This document shows, piece after piece, positions 54,411 to 63,508 of a stretch of DNA of 64,000 nucleotides. Location of the stretch: positions 1 to 64,000 of the forward strand of contig JAFTFX010000035.1 of assembly GCA_017458225.1 (NCBI GenBank), written 5' to 3'. This DNA comes from Prevotella sp. Its GTDB lineage: Bacteria; Bacteroidota; Bacteroidia; Bacteroidales; Bacteroidaceae. Position numbers and translations under genes: made by a program. Position 1 is the stretch's first letter. Every line of letters starts with the position of its first letter. The notes under the pieces were generated by a model that was given only the letters and a program-made list of their open reading frames with translations, made no database searches and was not told the origin of the DNA.

Positions 54411-54656
54411 GTGACAGCAGTGTATGCAATTTCAAGAAAAATAAAAATCATTGTATTCGCTGCCGTTAACGTCAAACTCTGCTACAGTTAATAGCATTTT
54501 CCGCTACAGTTAACGTCAAACTCTGCTGCAATTAATATTAAATTCTACTACAGTTAACGTCAAACTCCGCTACAGTTAATATCACTTCTCACCGAAACGA
54601 ACGTCAAAACTCAGCACAACTCAATAGGGATTGCAGCGAAACGAACTACTTCCCGC
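54411..54656. repeat. 22-bp-unit intergenic element, copy 3 (rearranged)
   Basis: GTGACAGCAGTGTATGCA at 54411-54428 equals the right end repeat of copies 1 and 2. Nine consecutive 22-bp units fill 54459-54656, for example starting at 54459, 54481, 54503 and so on. GCTACAGTTAACGTCAAACT-type units dominate and drift to AGCGAAACGAACT. The end repeat has the opposite polarity relative to the array compared with copy 1. The last unit overlaps the stop codon of the gene at 54646-55164. It accounts for the right part of the gene-free stretch 54241-54645; the left part (54241-54410) is A/T-rich and shows nothing else. Confidence 0.82.
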
Positions 54657-55164
54657 TAACCTCTTTGATATTATCTTTTAGCATCTCAACGACATCCGCA
54701 TGCTTGTCTCTTGCTATCAAATGAATAAAGATACTATATCCCTGTCCATTAACATAATTATCGAGCCGTATTGGAGTGTTAGTAACACCTGTCACTTGAT
54801 GGCTCAACATATAAGTATCAAATATATGCGAGAATAAACGACTCCTATACTCATTGACTGGCAAATCTTTATTATCGCTACTTGCATTCCTTGACGGGAT
54901 TGGCATCATGTCATCACACGAATAGTAAATGATCAAATCGGTGTTAGATGCAAACATATCGGCTACCCAACCAGTTATATCATGGAGTACATCCTGTTCG
55001 GTAGTGCTTTCGCCTTTCACTCGATCAATAATCAACTCGCTTATGTCTATTCCTTTTCGTTGGATATAGTCATAAGCTGCCTCCGACAGAATGTTTAAGT
55101 TTGCTGGGGAAAGGAGAATACGATATTCGCTCCCTCGTTGCGAAATAGAGTAGGAGGCTTCCAT
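54646..55164 (-). CDS. hypothetical protein, second gene of a two-gene module
   Basis: A 172-residue soluble protein that I do not recognise. It starts MEASYSISQRGSEYRILLSP and contains a YYSCDDMMPIPSRN segment and EYRSRLFSHIFDTYM. Its ATG overlaps the stop of the upstream 48-codon gene (TAATG), so translation is coupled. The size ratio and arrangement recall toxin-antitoxin modules, but no toxin fold can be named. The stop codon lies inside repeat copy 3. Confidence 0.65.
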   Translation of the reverse strand: MEASYSISQRGSEYRILLSPANLNILSEAAYDYIQRKGIDISELIIDRVKGESTTEQDVLHDITGWVADMFASNTDLIIYYSCDDMMPIPSRNASSDNKDLPVNEYRSRLFSHIFDTYMLSHQVTGVTNTPIRLDNYVNGQGYSIFIHLIARDKHADVVEMLKDNIKEVSGK

Positions 55165-55310
55165 TATGCCAAGATTACACGACGTGAGAACTCCTCAGGT
55201 TTCATATTGCGCAATTTCTCTAACTGCACTAATTTCTGCTTCCTAAGTTCAGCCATAGCATCCATGAGTTTCGCTGATGGATTTTGAATAATTAAAGTCT
55301 CCTTTGTCAT
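55164..55310 (-). CDS. 48-residue hypothetical protein, first gene of a two-gene module
   Basis: It starts MTKETLIIQNPSAKLMDAMA and continues as a charged helix (ELRKQKLVQLEKLRNM), ending EEFSRRVILA. A small helical protein encoded before a larger coupled one is antitoxin-like in arrangement. Support: a -7 element 22 bases upstream and a 1-base overlap with the next gene. Confidence 0.6.
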   Translation of the reverse strand: MTKETLIIQNPSAKLMDAMAELRKQKLVQLEKLRNMKPEEFSRRVILA

Positions 55311-55331
55311 TGCATTTTACTATTTTGCCTG

Positions 55332-55339
55332 CAAATGTA
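55332..55339 (-). promoter_or_regulatory. predicted -7 promoter element of the two-gene module
   Basis: On the minus strand this reads TACATTTG followed by C, 22 bases before the ATG at 55310. Confidence 0.55.
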
Positions 55340-55380
55340 CGAACTATTTCTGAAAGAGCAAAATTTTGGGGATAAAATAT

Positions 55381-55408
55381 AGGAGGCACGCCGCTGGGCG
55401 TGCCTCCT
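55381..55408 (-). terminator. stem-loop after the 55456 gene
   Basis: AGGAGGCACGCC and GGCGTGCCTCCT form a perfect 12-bp stem with a GCTG loop, 48 bases downstream of the stop on the minus strand. It is followed there by TATATTTTAT. Confidence 0.65.
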
Positions 55409-55455
55409 GATAGATAAAAGCATAGTTAGAAACTTGAGTAAACTCAGTTCTTCAC

Positions 55456-58413
55456 TTACTTAACCACATACTTCTTGCCGTTGATGATGTAGAGACCAGA
55501 CTTCAGGTTCTTCAGACCTTCGGTCGTGGCAGCCACCTTCACACCGCTGAGCGTGTAGACACCGGCAGCAACCTGCACGGTTGTAGGCTCCTTAACGGTG
55601 TTGATGCTGGTGGCAATGTGATTCTCCGACTCAGCCAGCCTCTTGCCCAATTCCTCAACGAAGTAGGTAGCGTTGGCCAGAGCGGTCAGATCCTTTATCG
55701 TAGAAGTAGCGTTCTTAGCAGCCTGTGCGTCAGCCAGACGGCGCTGCAGACGAGAAGTCCATGTGGCAGCGGCAGCCTGTTCTTCCTCACCCAGAGTCAG
55801 GAAGTTGTCGTACTGTGCCTGAACGGCATTGATACGAGCGGTCATGTCAGCCACCATATCAGCCTTGAAGGCTTCAGTCTCACCCAAGTAGAACAGATGA
55901 GTATCGCCAAATCCGTAGTTGTTGCAACCTGCCTTATCTGTCTGTCCGAACGTGCTCATACCGAACTCTACGGTCACTGCATCCGAACCAGTCTTCTCGT
56001 AATAGACAGAATAGAGGTCAGCATCGTAGCCGAAAGAAGCAAGAGCAGAGCCTGAACCCGAGTTAGAGCTACCTGTAGCCAAACGCTGACGGTTAGCTAC
56101 ACGAACCGAGTCAGGAGCACCATCGAGACCGAAGAACACCTTCACCTCTGACTTGTTGTAAAGTGTATCAGCAGGCGTACCATTTTCTTCATCGGCAGGG
56201 ATGATTGTGGCAATCGCTGTCAGATAGCCAAAGTTCTCATTAGTAGCAGTTGCATGCACACGGAACTCATACACGCCGGGGTCAGTAATCTGATAAGTCT
56301 GCACCATCTTGCTCTGGGGAGATGCGGTGTTACCACGCCATACAGCGGTGTAGTAGCCTGCTTCCCAGCCAGCGCCTTGCGTAGCCTTCTTGAAGTTTTC
56401 CTTTTCAGTATTGTTGGCTGTGAAAGTCCAGTGGCTGTCGCTGCTGGTCTCAGGATTCTTATAGATGGCCTGCTCAGAAGGATCAGCATAGCTGGTCAGC
56501 GAGTTCTTGTAGTCGGCCTGTGCAGCAACTATCTCTTGTTTCTTGGCATCGAAAGCTTCTTTCTCGCTCTCTGCACCGGTAGCCTCAATCATGGCGCGGG
56601 CCTCTGAAACGAGAGCCTCCAGTGCAGCACGACGTGTAGCATTGCCCTTGCCTGCATTTACGGTCAGGAATGCCTCAGCCTCGTCGGCAATAGCAATCAG
56701 GTCGGTGTAAGAAGCGTTCAGAGACTCGTAGGCCTGCCAAGCTCTCTTGATGTTGTTCACCTGATCGAGCACACTGGTAGAAACCTTCACTTCGTCTTCC
56801 TGCAGACGCTCAACGATGCCATCCTCATTGATAACCTCACCGGCCTCATTGATATAGAGGTAAGAAGCCTGCAGGGCGCTGTCGGCACGCTCAATAGCCT
56901 CTTGCAGTGCTTCATGTCCCCAGGGGAAGCCGTCGGCCTTGGTCTTGGCTACTTTGGCCTGTGCCTCAGCAATGCGCTCCACCAGCACGGTCTGTTGCGT
57001 CTTGATGTCAGACACCTCCTTGATATAGTTGGCACCTGCCTGATCAACACCAAGCAGACGAAGCTGCGGGTTGCGGAGCTGAACGTTAGAGCCCTTACCC
57101 GTAGGTGCGTTGGCCTCGGGAACGTATGACATACCAAAGGTGATGGCCGTCTTGTTAGCCACCATTTCGTCGGTTACATCGTAGAACAGGACAACCGTCT
57201 CATAATACTGATGGTTCAGCGGATCAACACTTACTTTCACATTGTTAGAAGCCTCAATGACTGCTGCATCGGTCCACAGCGTATCAAGACCGGCCCAGAA
57301 GGTAGTACCATTGAAAGGAGTATCCCAGTCAACCGTATAGTTCAAAGACTTAGACACCATGTAGTAGCCCTGAGTCTCCACTGAGAACATATAGGTACCA
57401 GCCATAGTCGGGGTGATTGTGTAGTGCATAGAAGCAGCACCCGGATTGTTTCCGCCCTGCAGACGGTGTCCAATCTCGTCGCCTTCGCCACCACCGTTGT
57501 TCTTGTGGAACCAGCGACCGCCCGAACCAGCCCAGTTGCCAAAATTATTTTCTTTACGGGTATCGCCGTAAGAACTCCAGCGCTTCTCGTCCTTCAGCAT
57601 GTCAGAAGAATTCTCGTTCAGCCAACCAAGCAACATCTCGTCGAAAGACGCCAACAGGTCTTCAGTACCTTCCTTGTCGTCAAGATCGAACAAACTGGTG
57701 TCGCCATCCAATGCAGCACGCAATGCCTCTACGATATCAAGGAAACTCTCCGAGTCGTTTTCCATCTTCCCAGTTGCCACGATAGCATCGATGTAAGCCA
57801 AGTTACGCTCAACAATACGCGAGTCGTAAACCTCAACAACAGGATAGATGCTGAAGTTTGCCACCTGTACGCCCGTCAACAGCTTGTGCATGTTGATAGA
57901 CAGCGACTGTCCTTCTTCCACAGTGAACATATAGGTTACCTCGCGCCATGTAGCAGTATAGCCGAAGGTACCTGCAACAGCAACATCACCATCAGCTTTG
58001 ACAACAGTGCTGTTAGCCGTCAGGAAAATGTCTAAATAGTTGTTGGCATCAGCGGTCTGCTGCATTGTACCAGCATCATTGCCTCTTACCCAGAAAGAGA
58101 TGACATAAGTACCAGCCTCCAAGCCGATGTTACGGGTCAGGTGATTACCATCGGTGGCACCCTGACTGGTCACTACAGCCTCGCCGTTAGGACCGAGACC
58201 AGCCTCAACAGCAAACGTCTCAGCAGAGGGAGCGCTACCAGTTTCGTCCTCCCAGTCAGCAAAGTTCTGACTGAAGTCACCATTGGTCAACAGGTTTTCG
58301 CCGCTAACCTTCAACTTCTGCGTGGCAGTGAACACATAGTCACCCGACTGATAAGCGAATGACGACAAAGCACCCACCAAAGCAAAAGCAGCTAAAAGTA
58401 GTCTTTTCTTCAT
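55456..58413 (-). CDS. large secreted multidomain protein with C-terminal tag (paralogue of 26718-28979)
   Basis: About 985 residues from MKKRLLLAAFALVGALSSFA (58413); the frame extends to 58446. The N-terminal domain (SGDYVFTATQKLKVSGENLL, TNGDFSQNFADW) matches the 26718 protein. A second beta domain (about 285-465) follows, then a long helical region (about 470-640) with repeated coiled segments, another beta-sandwich (about 650-850), a helical stretch, and the end VYTLSGVKVAA...LKSGLYIINGKKYVVK. It has no catalytic motif. A signal peptide plus tag suggests export to the cell surface. It lies downstream of the PL11 fusion gene but has its own promoter at 58499. Confidence 0.72.
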   Translation of the reverse strand: MKKRLLLAAFALVGALSSFAYQSGDYVFTATQKLKVSGENLLTNGDFSQNFADWEDETGSAPSAETFAVEAGLGPNGEAVVTSQGATDGNHLTRNIGLEAGTYVISFWVRGNDAGTMQQTADANNYLDIFLTANSTVVKADGDVAVAGTFGYTATWREVTYMFTVEEGQSLSINMHKLLTGVQVANFSIYPVVEVYDSRIVERNLAYIDAIVATGKMENDSESFLDIVEALRAALDGDTSLFDLDDKEGTEDLLASFDEMLLGWLNENSSDMLKDEKRWSSYGDTRKENNFGNWAGSGGRWFHKNNGGGEGDEIGHRLQGGNNPGAASMHYTITPTMAGTYMFSVETQGYYMVSKSLNYTVDWDTPFNGTTFWAGLDTLWTDAAVIEASNNVKVSVDPLNHQYYETVVLFYDVTDEMVANKTAITFGMSYVPEANAPTGKGSNVQLRNPQLRLLGVDQAGANYIKEVSDIKTQQTVLVERIAEAQAKVAKTKADGFPWGHEALQEAIERADSALQASYLYINEAGEVINEDGIVERLQEDEVKVSTSVLDQVNNIKRAWQAYESLNASYTDLIAIADEAEAFLTVNAGKGNATRRAALEALVSEARAMIEATGAESEKEAFDAKKQEIVAAQADYKNSLTSYADPSEQAIYKNPETSSDSHWTFTANNTEKENFKKATQGAGWEAGYYTAVWRGNTASPQSKMVQTYQITDPGVYEFRVHATATNENFGYLTAIATIIPADEENGTPADTLYNKSEVKVFFGLDGAPDSVRVANRQRLATGSSNSGSGSALASFGYDADLYSVYYEKTGSDAVTVEFGMSTFGQTDKAGCNNYGFGDTHLFYLGETEAFKADMVADMTARINAVQAQYDNFLTLGEEEQAAAATWTSRLQRRLADAQAAKNATSTIKDLTALANATYFVEELGKRLAESENHIATSINTVKEPTTVQVAAGVYTLSGVKVAATTEGLKNLKSGLYIINGKKYVVK

Positions 58414-58498
58414 AATTTTAAAATTTTTGATAGTTATTAATAACAAAAAAAGATTAAAAAATCGAGTTAATTAACGTCTAATTATAGTAGTTCGGGTG

Positions 58499-58506
58499 CA
58501 AAGATA
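58499..58506 (-). promoter_or_regulatory. predicted -7 promoter element
   Basis: On the minus strand this reads TATCTTTG followed by CACC, 86 bases before the ATG at 58413. The same TATCTTTGCACC string is found at 18766 and 26678. Confidence 0.6.
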
Positions 58507-58565
58507 GGTATTTTCACAATAGCCCACAAACAAACCCGACCGTTTTTTTTGTCAAACTACTACAT

Positions 58566-58613
58566 TTTTTGGGGCCACGAACGGCACAGACACACCGTTC
58601 GCAGCCCCAAAAA
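58566..58613. repeat. long inverted repeat downstream of the PL11 fusion gene
   Basis: GGGGCCACGAACGG (58571-58584) pairs, with two mismatches, with CCGTTCGCAGCCCC (58595-58608). T and A runs outside extend the stem. For minus-strand transcription the A run follows the stem, so it is not a textbook intrinsic terminator, but its place directly after the stop suggests a 3'-end role. Confidence 0.5.
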
Positions 58614-58616
58614 GGC

Positions 58617-61600
58617 TTATCGCACTACTACTTTCTGGGCTTCCGAGCGCCAGCCGTCGCGCATCTTGATGATGAACGTGCCGTTCTGCAGGCCCTGACG
58701 GCGAGCCTCGTCGGCGGCAGCGCCCTTGGTGCTGGTGAACGAAGCCACCTTGGCACCGCTCAGCGTGAACACCTCGCACTCCACCTGGCTGTCGCTGGCC
58801 ATGCGGCCAATGCCAGTTGGCTCTGAAGTGATGCGCAGCACACCGGTCTTCTGGTTCACACCAGTGACATCCCAGTAGAGACCCTCGGGCAGCTCAGGCA
58901 AGTCGAACAGAGGCGTCGACTTGTTGTAGGTAGACGAGACCGTCCAGAGCGTAAACTCATCACCTGCAGCAGGCTCAAAGCCATCGAGAAGCTGCACCTT
59001 GACCGTTCCGTTCATAGTCAGTGCCCTCGGCGTGAGTGTCGACTGGGCATCCTTGCCAAACAGGAAGGTAACGGTGGCACCATTAGCAACACGCAGCAGG
59101 GCATTGGTCTTGATGGTGCCCGGCGTGGTCTCGTTGGTGTAGGAGCCGCAAGGCATCACCACCGCGCCACTATCAGCATAGAGCACGTTGAACACGCCCT
59201 GGCCTACCAAGCGGCCCTGATCCTTGACAGTGGTTGTAGTAGCACCGGTGACCAGCGTGCTGATATTCTTGTCGTAGAAGGCAACGGTACCATCCTCAAT
59301 AGTAAGGTCGCCATAGACGCTGCCCACCGAGGCAATAGTCATCTTGCCGGCACCACGCTTCACAACAGGCGACTTGCTCGTGCTGATAGTTTTACCATAG
59401 GGATCAGTACGTGCAGAGGTGACGCCAATCTCAGTGCTCAGCACTAAGTCGTTACCATTTGAGCCCAGAATCCACTTGCCCGAGCCCACGAGTGTGCCGG
59501 TACCCGACAGGCCGCCCAGTTCGATATCCTTGCCCTCATTGCTGACACGCACGTCGGCCGAGACGCTGAGTTTGGCATTGGGCAGGCCGTTCACATTGCG
59601 GAAAGCCCAGATAGGATCGTATGCCTTCTTGTTCTGACGGTTCTCTTTCTTCGCCGTGATGGTGCCTTCAAACTGGCTCCAGTCGCCGTCGAAGTAGCAG
59701 CGAATACCACCCGTGTAGACGGTGAACGTGCCCGAACCGGTCAGCGTGCCGGTATACGTAGAACGATAGCCTGCATAGAACGTGCCTGTCTTGCCTGCAG
59801 GAACCGAGAAGTTGGCGCGGTTGGTGATATTGTTTTCCTCGTCATTGTCGGCCCATACCGTACCACCCTGGAACTCCACGTTGGAAGGCAACTGGTCAAC
59901 ATGGTTATTGGCGATGGCATTTACACGTCCCTGCTTGACAATCAGGTCGCTGAACGTATTGTCAACGCCAAGGGTCATGGTTCCTGCACCCGTCTTGGTG
60001 ACCGAGGCACCATTGCCCTTCAGCCCCTTGTTGAAGGTCAGCGTCTGGCTGGTAGGCACATTGATGGTGACAGCACCATTGACATAGAACGGCTGATCGG
60101 TAATGATGGGGGCCGAAATCTGGAAGGTACTGCCGTCGTTGAGGGTCACTTTCTGGTTGACGTCGCCCAAAGCGCCATAGGTGATGCCCGACAGGTTAGC
60201 CAAAGCGTTCACGATGAGCTTACCGCCATTGACGGTAGTAGAGCCCACACGGTTCTCATTGTTGATGGTCACCTGCTGGGTACCATTCTTCACAATGGGA
60301 GCACCGCCGAGGATGCTGTCGCCCTTCAGGGTGTAGACACGAGTGTTGTTGTTGAACGTGATGCTATTAGGACGCACGGCACCCTTCACGGTTACAGTGC
60401 CCGACTTGGCCGTATCGTCAAACACAACATCGTCGCCCTGTGCAGCATAAGCAGCCTCGCCATCGCTGTTCAGGAAGTTCTGGGTCTCGGCCAGATCCCA
60501 TGTATTGCTGGTGGTAGTGCCATTCCAAGTGACCACCGTTGCCTCGCGCATATCTTCCAGAACCAAGTTGAGTTTTCCATCCTTTACTTGCAGCAAGAAG
60601 CGCTTACCCGTGATGCCTTCAATCAGAATATCGCTGAGCGAACCTGAAGTGGCAGCCACAGAACCGAGCTCATAGGTGCCGGCAGGCAGGTTGTTGACAT
60701 CGCCCGTAAACTCGAAAATGGGGGTCTTATACTTTGGTCCAAAGCTCCAGTCACGGGTATCGATGACGAGTTTTGCGGTAGCATTGAGCTGGTCGATAGC
60801 AACGGTGCCGCCGTCGGGAGCCGTAACATCGAAGACTACGCGCGAGCCGAAGCCCAGCGTCAGTGTAGAAGCGGTCACGCTGCCCACGTGCTCTTTTCCG
60901 CCAGGATAGATGGTTGCATTATAGTCGGCCTTCAATCCTGCCTTGAACTGTCCGCCATCGCTGATGAGCGTGGTGTGGCGGTTCAGCCATACAGACGATG
61001 ACTCCATGGTGCCGTCGAACTGCAGGGTGCCGTTCCAAACGTCGGTCTTGCCGGTATAGGTCTCTACTACGTTGGGCAGTACGAGCGTTCCCTCGCCCTG
61101 CTTCACCAGACGAGTGGCACCCGAGAAGGCACCGCCCGTAAGGGTAGTTGTATAGTTAATAATGGTACGCGCGGGAGCTTTCGGTGTAGCAGCAACAGCC
61201 TGCTTGGCACCCGAGCCCTGCACCCAAGCCGGTGCATTGACCGTCAGAATATAAGGAGAAGCACCGTCGGCTACGCTGATGGTCTTATTCTCATAGCCGG
61301 AAATCAGCAGATGGTCGGCAGTGGTCTGAATGGTTGCTCCATTGGCCACCTCGGTACGTCCACGCAGCATGAGAGGCGGCGGAGCAATGGTGATGCCTTC
61401 CAGTTCACCGAGGAAGAAACTGGGATGAGGCGGCTGGTTGTAGCCCACGCACTGCCACGCCATGGCATTGCGATACTCATGGTCGTGCCAAAGGGTGTAG
61501 AGGGCATAATCGGTGGGAATATTGGTGGTATAGATGTGGAGCTGCTCACCCTGACGTACAACCACTTCCTCGCGCCAGTCGCCCAAAATATCGCCCTGCG

Positions 61601-63260
61601 CACAGGGGTTGTTCTTCGACGAGTTGTTCAGCTGACCAGTGGCCGAAGTCAGAATACGGCCATTGCCCCACTTGGTAATCTTCAGCACACGTCCTACACC
61701 CGGAGAGTTAAGCAACTCGTCGCAGAGGTCGCCATCCCAATAGATACGCATATTCAAGTCGCCCCAAGCTAACTTGGAATCGCCATCGGTGACAATCACC
61801 TTGTCGCTGGAAAGGCCAATGATGCCCGAAGAAACGCTACGTCCCTGTCCGCCAGGATAGTCGTTGGTGAAGTTGCCTGCCATAGAACGGCCGTCATCAC
61901 CGCCATCACTCTTGCGATAGTAGAGATCGCCCGTGGTTGGATTCCAGTAGGAGTTACCCTGAGAGCCTTCCTGACAAGTGAACTGCTCAAGGCCCCAACG
62001 GTAAGGATCGAGATCACCGCAATGCTGAGCATCGCCATGACCAAGACCTGTGGTAGAGAGACCAAACCCCGTATCGTCAAGACACATGGAGCCGAACATA
62101 ATCTCGTCGCGACCATCCATATCGACATCGGCAATCTGGAAGTTATGGAAGCCATTGCCATACCAAGGTGACTTGCTGTCGTAGCAGTTCCAACGCCAGC
62201 GCTGAGTGAGTTCATGAGTGGTAGGATTGACATCAAGGGCACACATCTTATGACGGGTGTAGCAACCACGACCCAGGAAGATGCTGGGGTTGCGACCATC
62301 CAGATAGGGAGCACCCATATAGTGCTTGCGCGAACGGTGACCTGTGTCGTTGTCGCCCCAGACAGCCTTGTACTCTGCTGCTGTCTGATTATAGACATCA
62401 GCAGCTTCGCCTGCCTCAAAACGGGGCAGCGGATAGAGCATAGGTGTCCACTTGTCAGAACCGTCCCAGCCCAGATAGGGCTCACCTGTCTCACCATTCA
62501 GATAGAGCAGATACTCCTTGCCAAAATGGGTGTATTCATCGCGTGGTGCCACATAGGTCATATCGCCCACATAGATGGTCTTGCCTGTAGCGGTGTGGAT
62601 AATCATGTTGTCGGCACCAATCATCAGAGCCTCGGCCTTGCCATCACGATCCCAGTCGTAGGCAATCATATCCCACTGCTCGTCAGGACCCGACAGCATG
62701 TTGGGACCCAAGTCGATCCACCAGAGGCGCTCACCCGTCATGGTGATGCACTCATAATGATGGAAACGGTTGGTCTCACCAGTCGCACCAGCCACATCCG
62801 AAGGACGCTTGATGAGGAACTCGGCAATGCCGTCGCCCGTAACATCAGCCAGAGAAATGTCGTTCAGGTGGTAATTGGCCGTCACATCGGTTCCATCGCG
62901 ACCAATAACAGGCGGTACATCAATGGCCTTATACTGACGCGGCCATGCCTGCACAGCGGCAGACTTGCCCTGAGAGACACCATTCACAACGGCCTCGACG
63001 GCATACGACGACGTTGAAGTGCCGCTCTCATCTACGTAACTGGACTTAGTCAAATCGCCCACTATCTTCGTGCCATCACGATAGACGATGTACTTGGTGT
63101 CATAATACTCTTCACCAAACATGCGCCAAGAGACCAATATGCCTCCCGTGCTCGCCGGAACAGCCACAATACCGCGATCGAGCTTATCGGTGTAACGCTG
63201 TGCCTGAGCGGTACTGACAGAGAACAGTGCCACTATGGCCAAAAACAATAGTTTCTTCAT
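58617..63260 (-). CDS. PL11 rhamnogalacturonan lyase fused to autotransporter-type repeats
   Basis: 1547 residues from MKKLLFLAIVALFSVSTAQA. Residues to about 640 are a PL11 lyase: GGILVSWRMFGEEYYDTKY, ISLADVTGDGIAEFLIKR, YDWDRDGKAEALMIG, GDILGDWREEVVVRQ, and YNQPPHPSFFLG. From about 690 to 1470 come repeats of the autotransporter passenger type (VKQGEGTLVLPNVVETYTGK, VTKTGAGTMTLGVDN with DLIVKQGRVNA, VVKRGAGKMTIASVG with DLTIEDGTVAFYD), predicted to form a beta-helix. The C-terminus is a tag-like domain (VFTLSGAKVASF). The lyase presumably cuts rhamnogalacturonan outside the cell; the helix could act as stalk or binding surface. Divergent from another PL11 gene at 63509. Confidence 0.87.
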   Translation of the reverse strand: MKKLLFLAIVALFSVSTAQAQRYTDKLDRGIVAVPASTGGILVSWRMFGEEYYDTKYIVYRDGTKIVGDLTKSSYVDESGTSTSSYAVEAVVNGVSQGKSAAVQAWPRQYKAIDVPPVIGRDGTDVTANYHLNDISLADVTGDGIAEFLIKRPSDVAGATGETNRFHHYECITMTGERLWWIDLGPNMLSGPDEQWDMIAYDWDRDGKAEALMIGADNMIIHTATGKTIYVGDMTYVAPRDEYTHFGKEYLLYLNGETGEPYLGWDGSDKWTPMLYPLPRFEAGEAADVYNQTAAEYKAVWGDNDTGHRSRKHYMGAPYLDGRNPSIFLGRGCYTRHKMCALDVNPTTHELTQRWRWNCYDSKSPWYGNGFHNFQIADVDMDGRDEIMFGSMCLDDTGFGLSTTGLGHGDAQHCGDLDPYRWGLEQFTCQEGSQGNSYWNPTTGDLYYRKSDGGDDGRSMAGNFTNDYPGGQGRSVSSGIIGLSSDKVIVTDGDSKLAWGDLNMRIYWDGDLCDELLNSPGVGRVLKITKWGNGRILTSATGQLNNSSKNNPCAQGDILGDWREEVVVRQGEQLHIYTTNIPTDYALYTLWHDHEYRNAMAWQCVGYNQPPHPSFFLGELEGITIAPPPLMLRGRTEVANGATIQTTADHLLISGYENKTISVADGASPYILTVNAPAWVQGSGAKQAVAATPKAPARTIINYTTTLTGGAFSGATRLVKQGEGTLVLPNVVETYTGKTDVWNGTLQFDGTMESSSVWLNRHTTLISDGGQFKAGLKADYNATIYPGGKEHVGSVTASTLTLGFGSRVVFDVTAPDGGTVAIDQLNATAKLVIDTRDWSFGPKYKTPIFEFTGDVNNLPAGTYELGSVAATSGSLSDILIEGITGKRFLLQVKDGKLNLVLEDMREATVVTWNGTTTSNTWDLAETQNFLNSDGEAAYAAQGDDVVFDDTAKSGTVTVKGAVRPNSITFNNNTRVYTLKGDSILGGAPIVKNGTQQVTINNENRVGSTTVNGGKLIVNALANLSGITYGALGDVNQKVTLNDGSTFQISAPIITDQPFYVNGAVTINVPTSQTLTFNKGLKGNGASVTKTGAGTMTLGVDNTFSDLIVKQGRVNAIANNHVDQLPSNVEFQGGTVWADNDEENNITNRANFSVPAGKTGTFYAGYRSTYTGTLTGSGTFTVYTGGIRCYFDGDWSQFEGTITAKKENRQNKKAYDPIWAFRNVNGLPNAKLSVSADVRVSNEGKDIELGGLSGTGTLVGSGKWILGSNGNDLVLSTEIGVTSARTDPYGKTISTSKSPVVKRGAGKMTIASVGSVYGDLTIEDGTVAFYDKNISTLVTGATTTTVKDQGRLVGQGVFNVLYADSGAVVMPCGSYTNETTPGTIKTNALLRVANGATVTFLFGKDAQSTLTPRALTMNGTVKVQLLDGFEPAAGDEFTLWTVSSTYNKSTPLFDLPELPEGLYWDVTGVNQKTGVLRITSEPTGIGRMASDSQVECEVFTLSGAKVASFTSTKGAAADEARRQGLQNGTFIIKMRDGWRSEAQKVVVR

Positions 63261-63313
63261 GATCATGTTTATTGATTTTAGTTATTAGTCTTAAAAAATA
63301 TAGTTCTCGGTGG

Positions 63314-63321
63314 CAAAATTA
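63314..63321 (-). promoter_or_regulatory. predicted -7 promoter element of the PL11 fusion gene
   Basis: On the minus strand this reads TAATTTTG followed by CC, 54 bases before the ATG at 63260. Confidence 0.6.
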
Positions 63322-63450
63322 CGAAAAAAAATATAAACAATCATATACAATTATTACAAAAATCTTTAATTTTATATCAAAACAACTCATAATTAACGGC
63401 AAAACGCTTTACTATTTGACCGTTTCTTTCGCATTTCTGAAAATTAGTCG

Positions 63451-63458
63451 TAACTTTG
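63451..63458 (+). promoter_or_regulatory. predicted -7 promoter element of the second PL11 gene
   Basis: TAACTTTG followed by CC, 51 bases before the ATG at 63509. The 242-base gap 63267-63508 therefore holds two divergent promoters, and nothing else is seen. Confidence 0.6.
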
Positions 63459-63508
63459 CCACCATCATTACATTATTATATATAATAACACAACTAAAGA
63501 CTACTAAA

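Noticed and set aside
54459-54656. 22-bp units as plasmid iterons or a replication origin
   Set aside because: There is no replication gene nearby, three copies are dispersed among chromosomal genes, and none has a DnaA-box cluster that I can see. Kept only as a distant alternative.
58566-58613. Inverted repeat as a standard intrinsic terminator
   Set aside because: For the gene it follows, the stem is preceded by T and followed by A, the reverse of the usual layout. Reported only as an inverted repeat.
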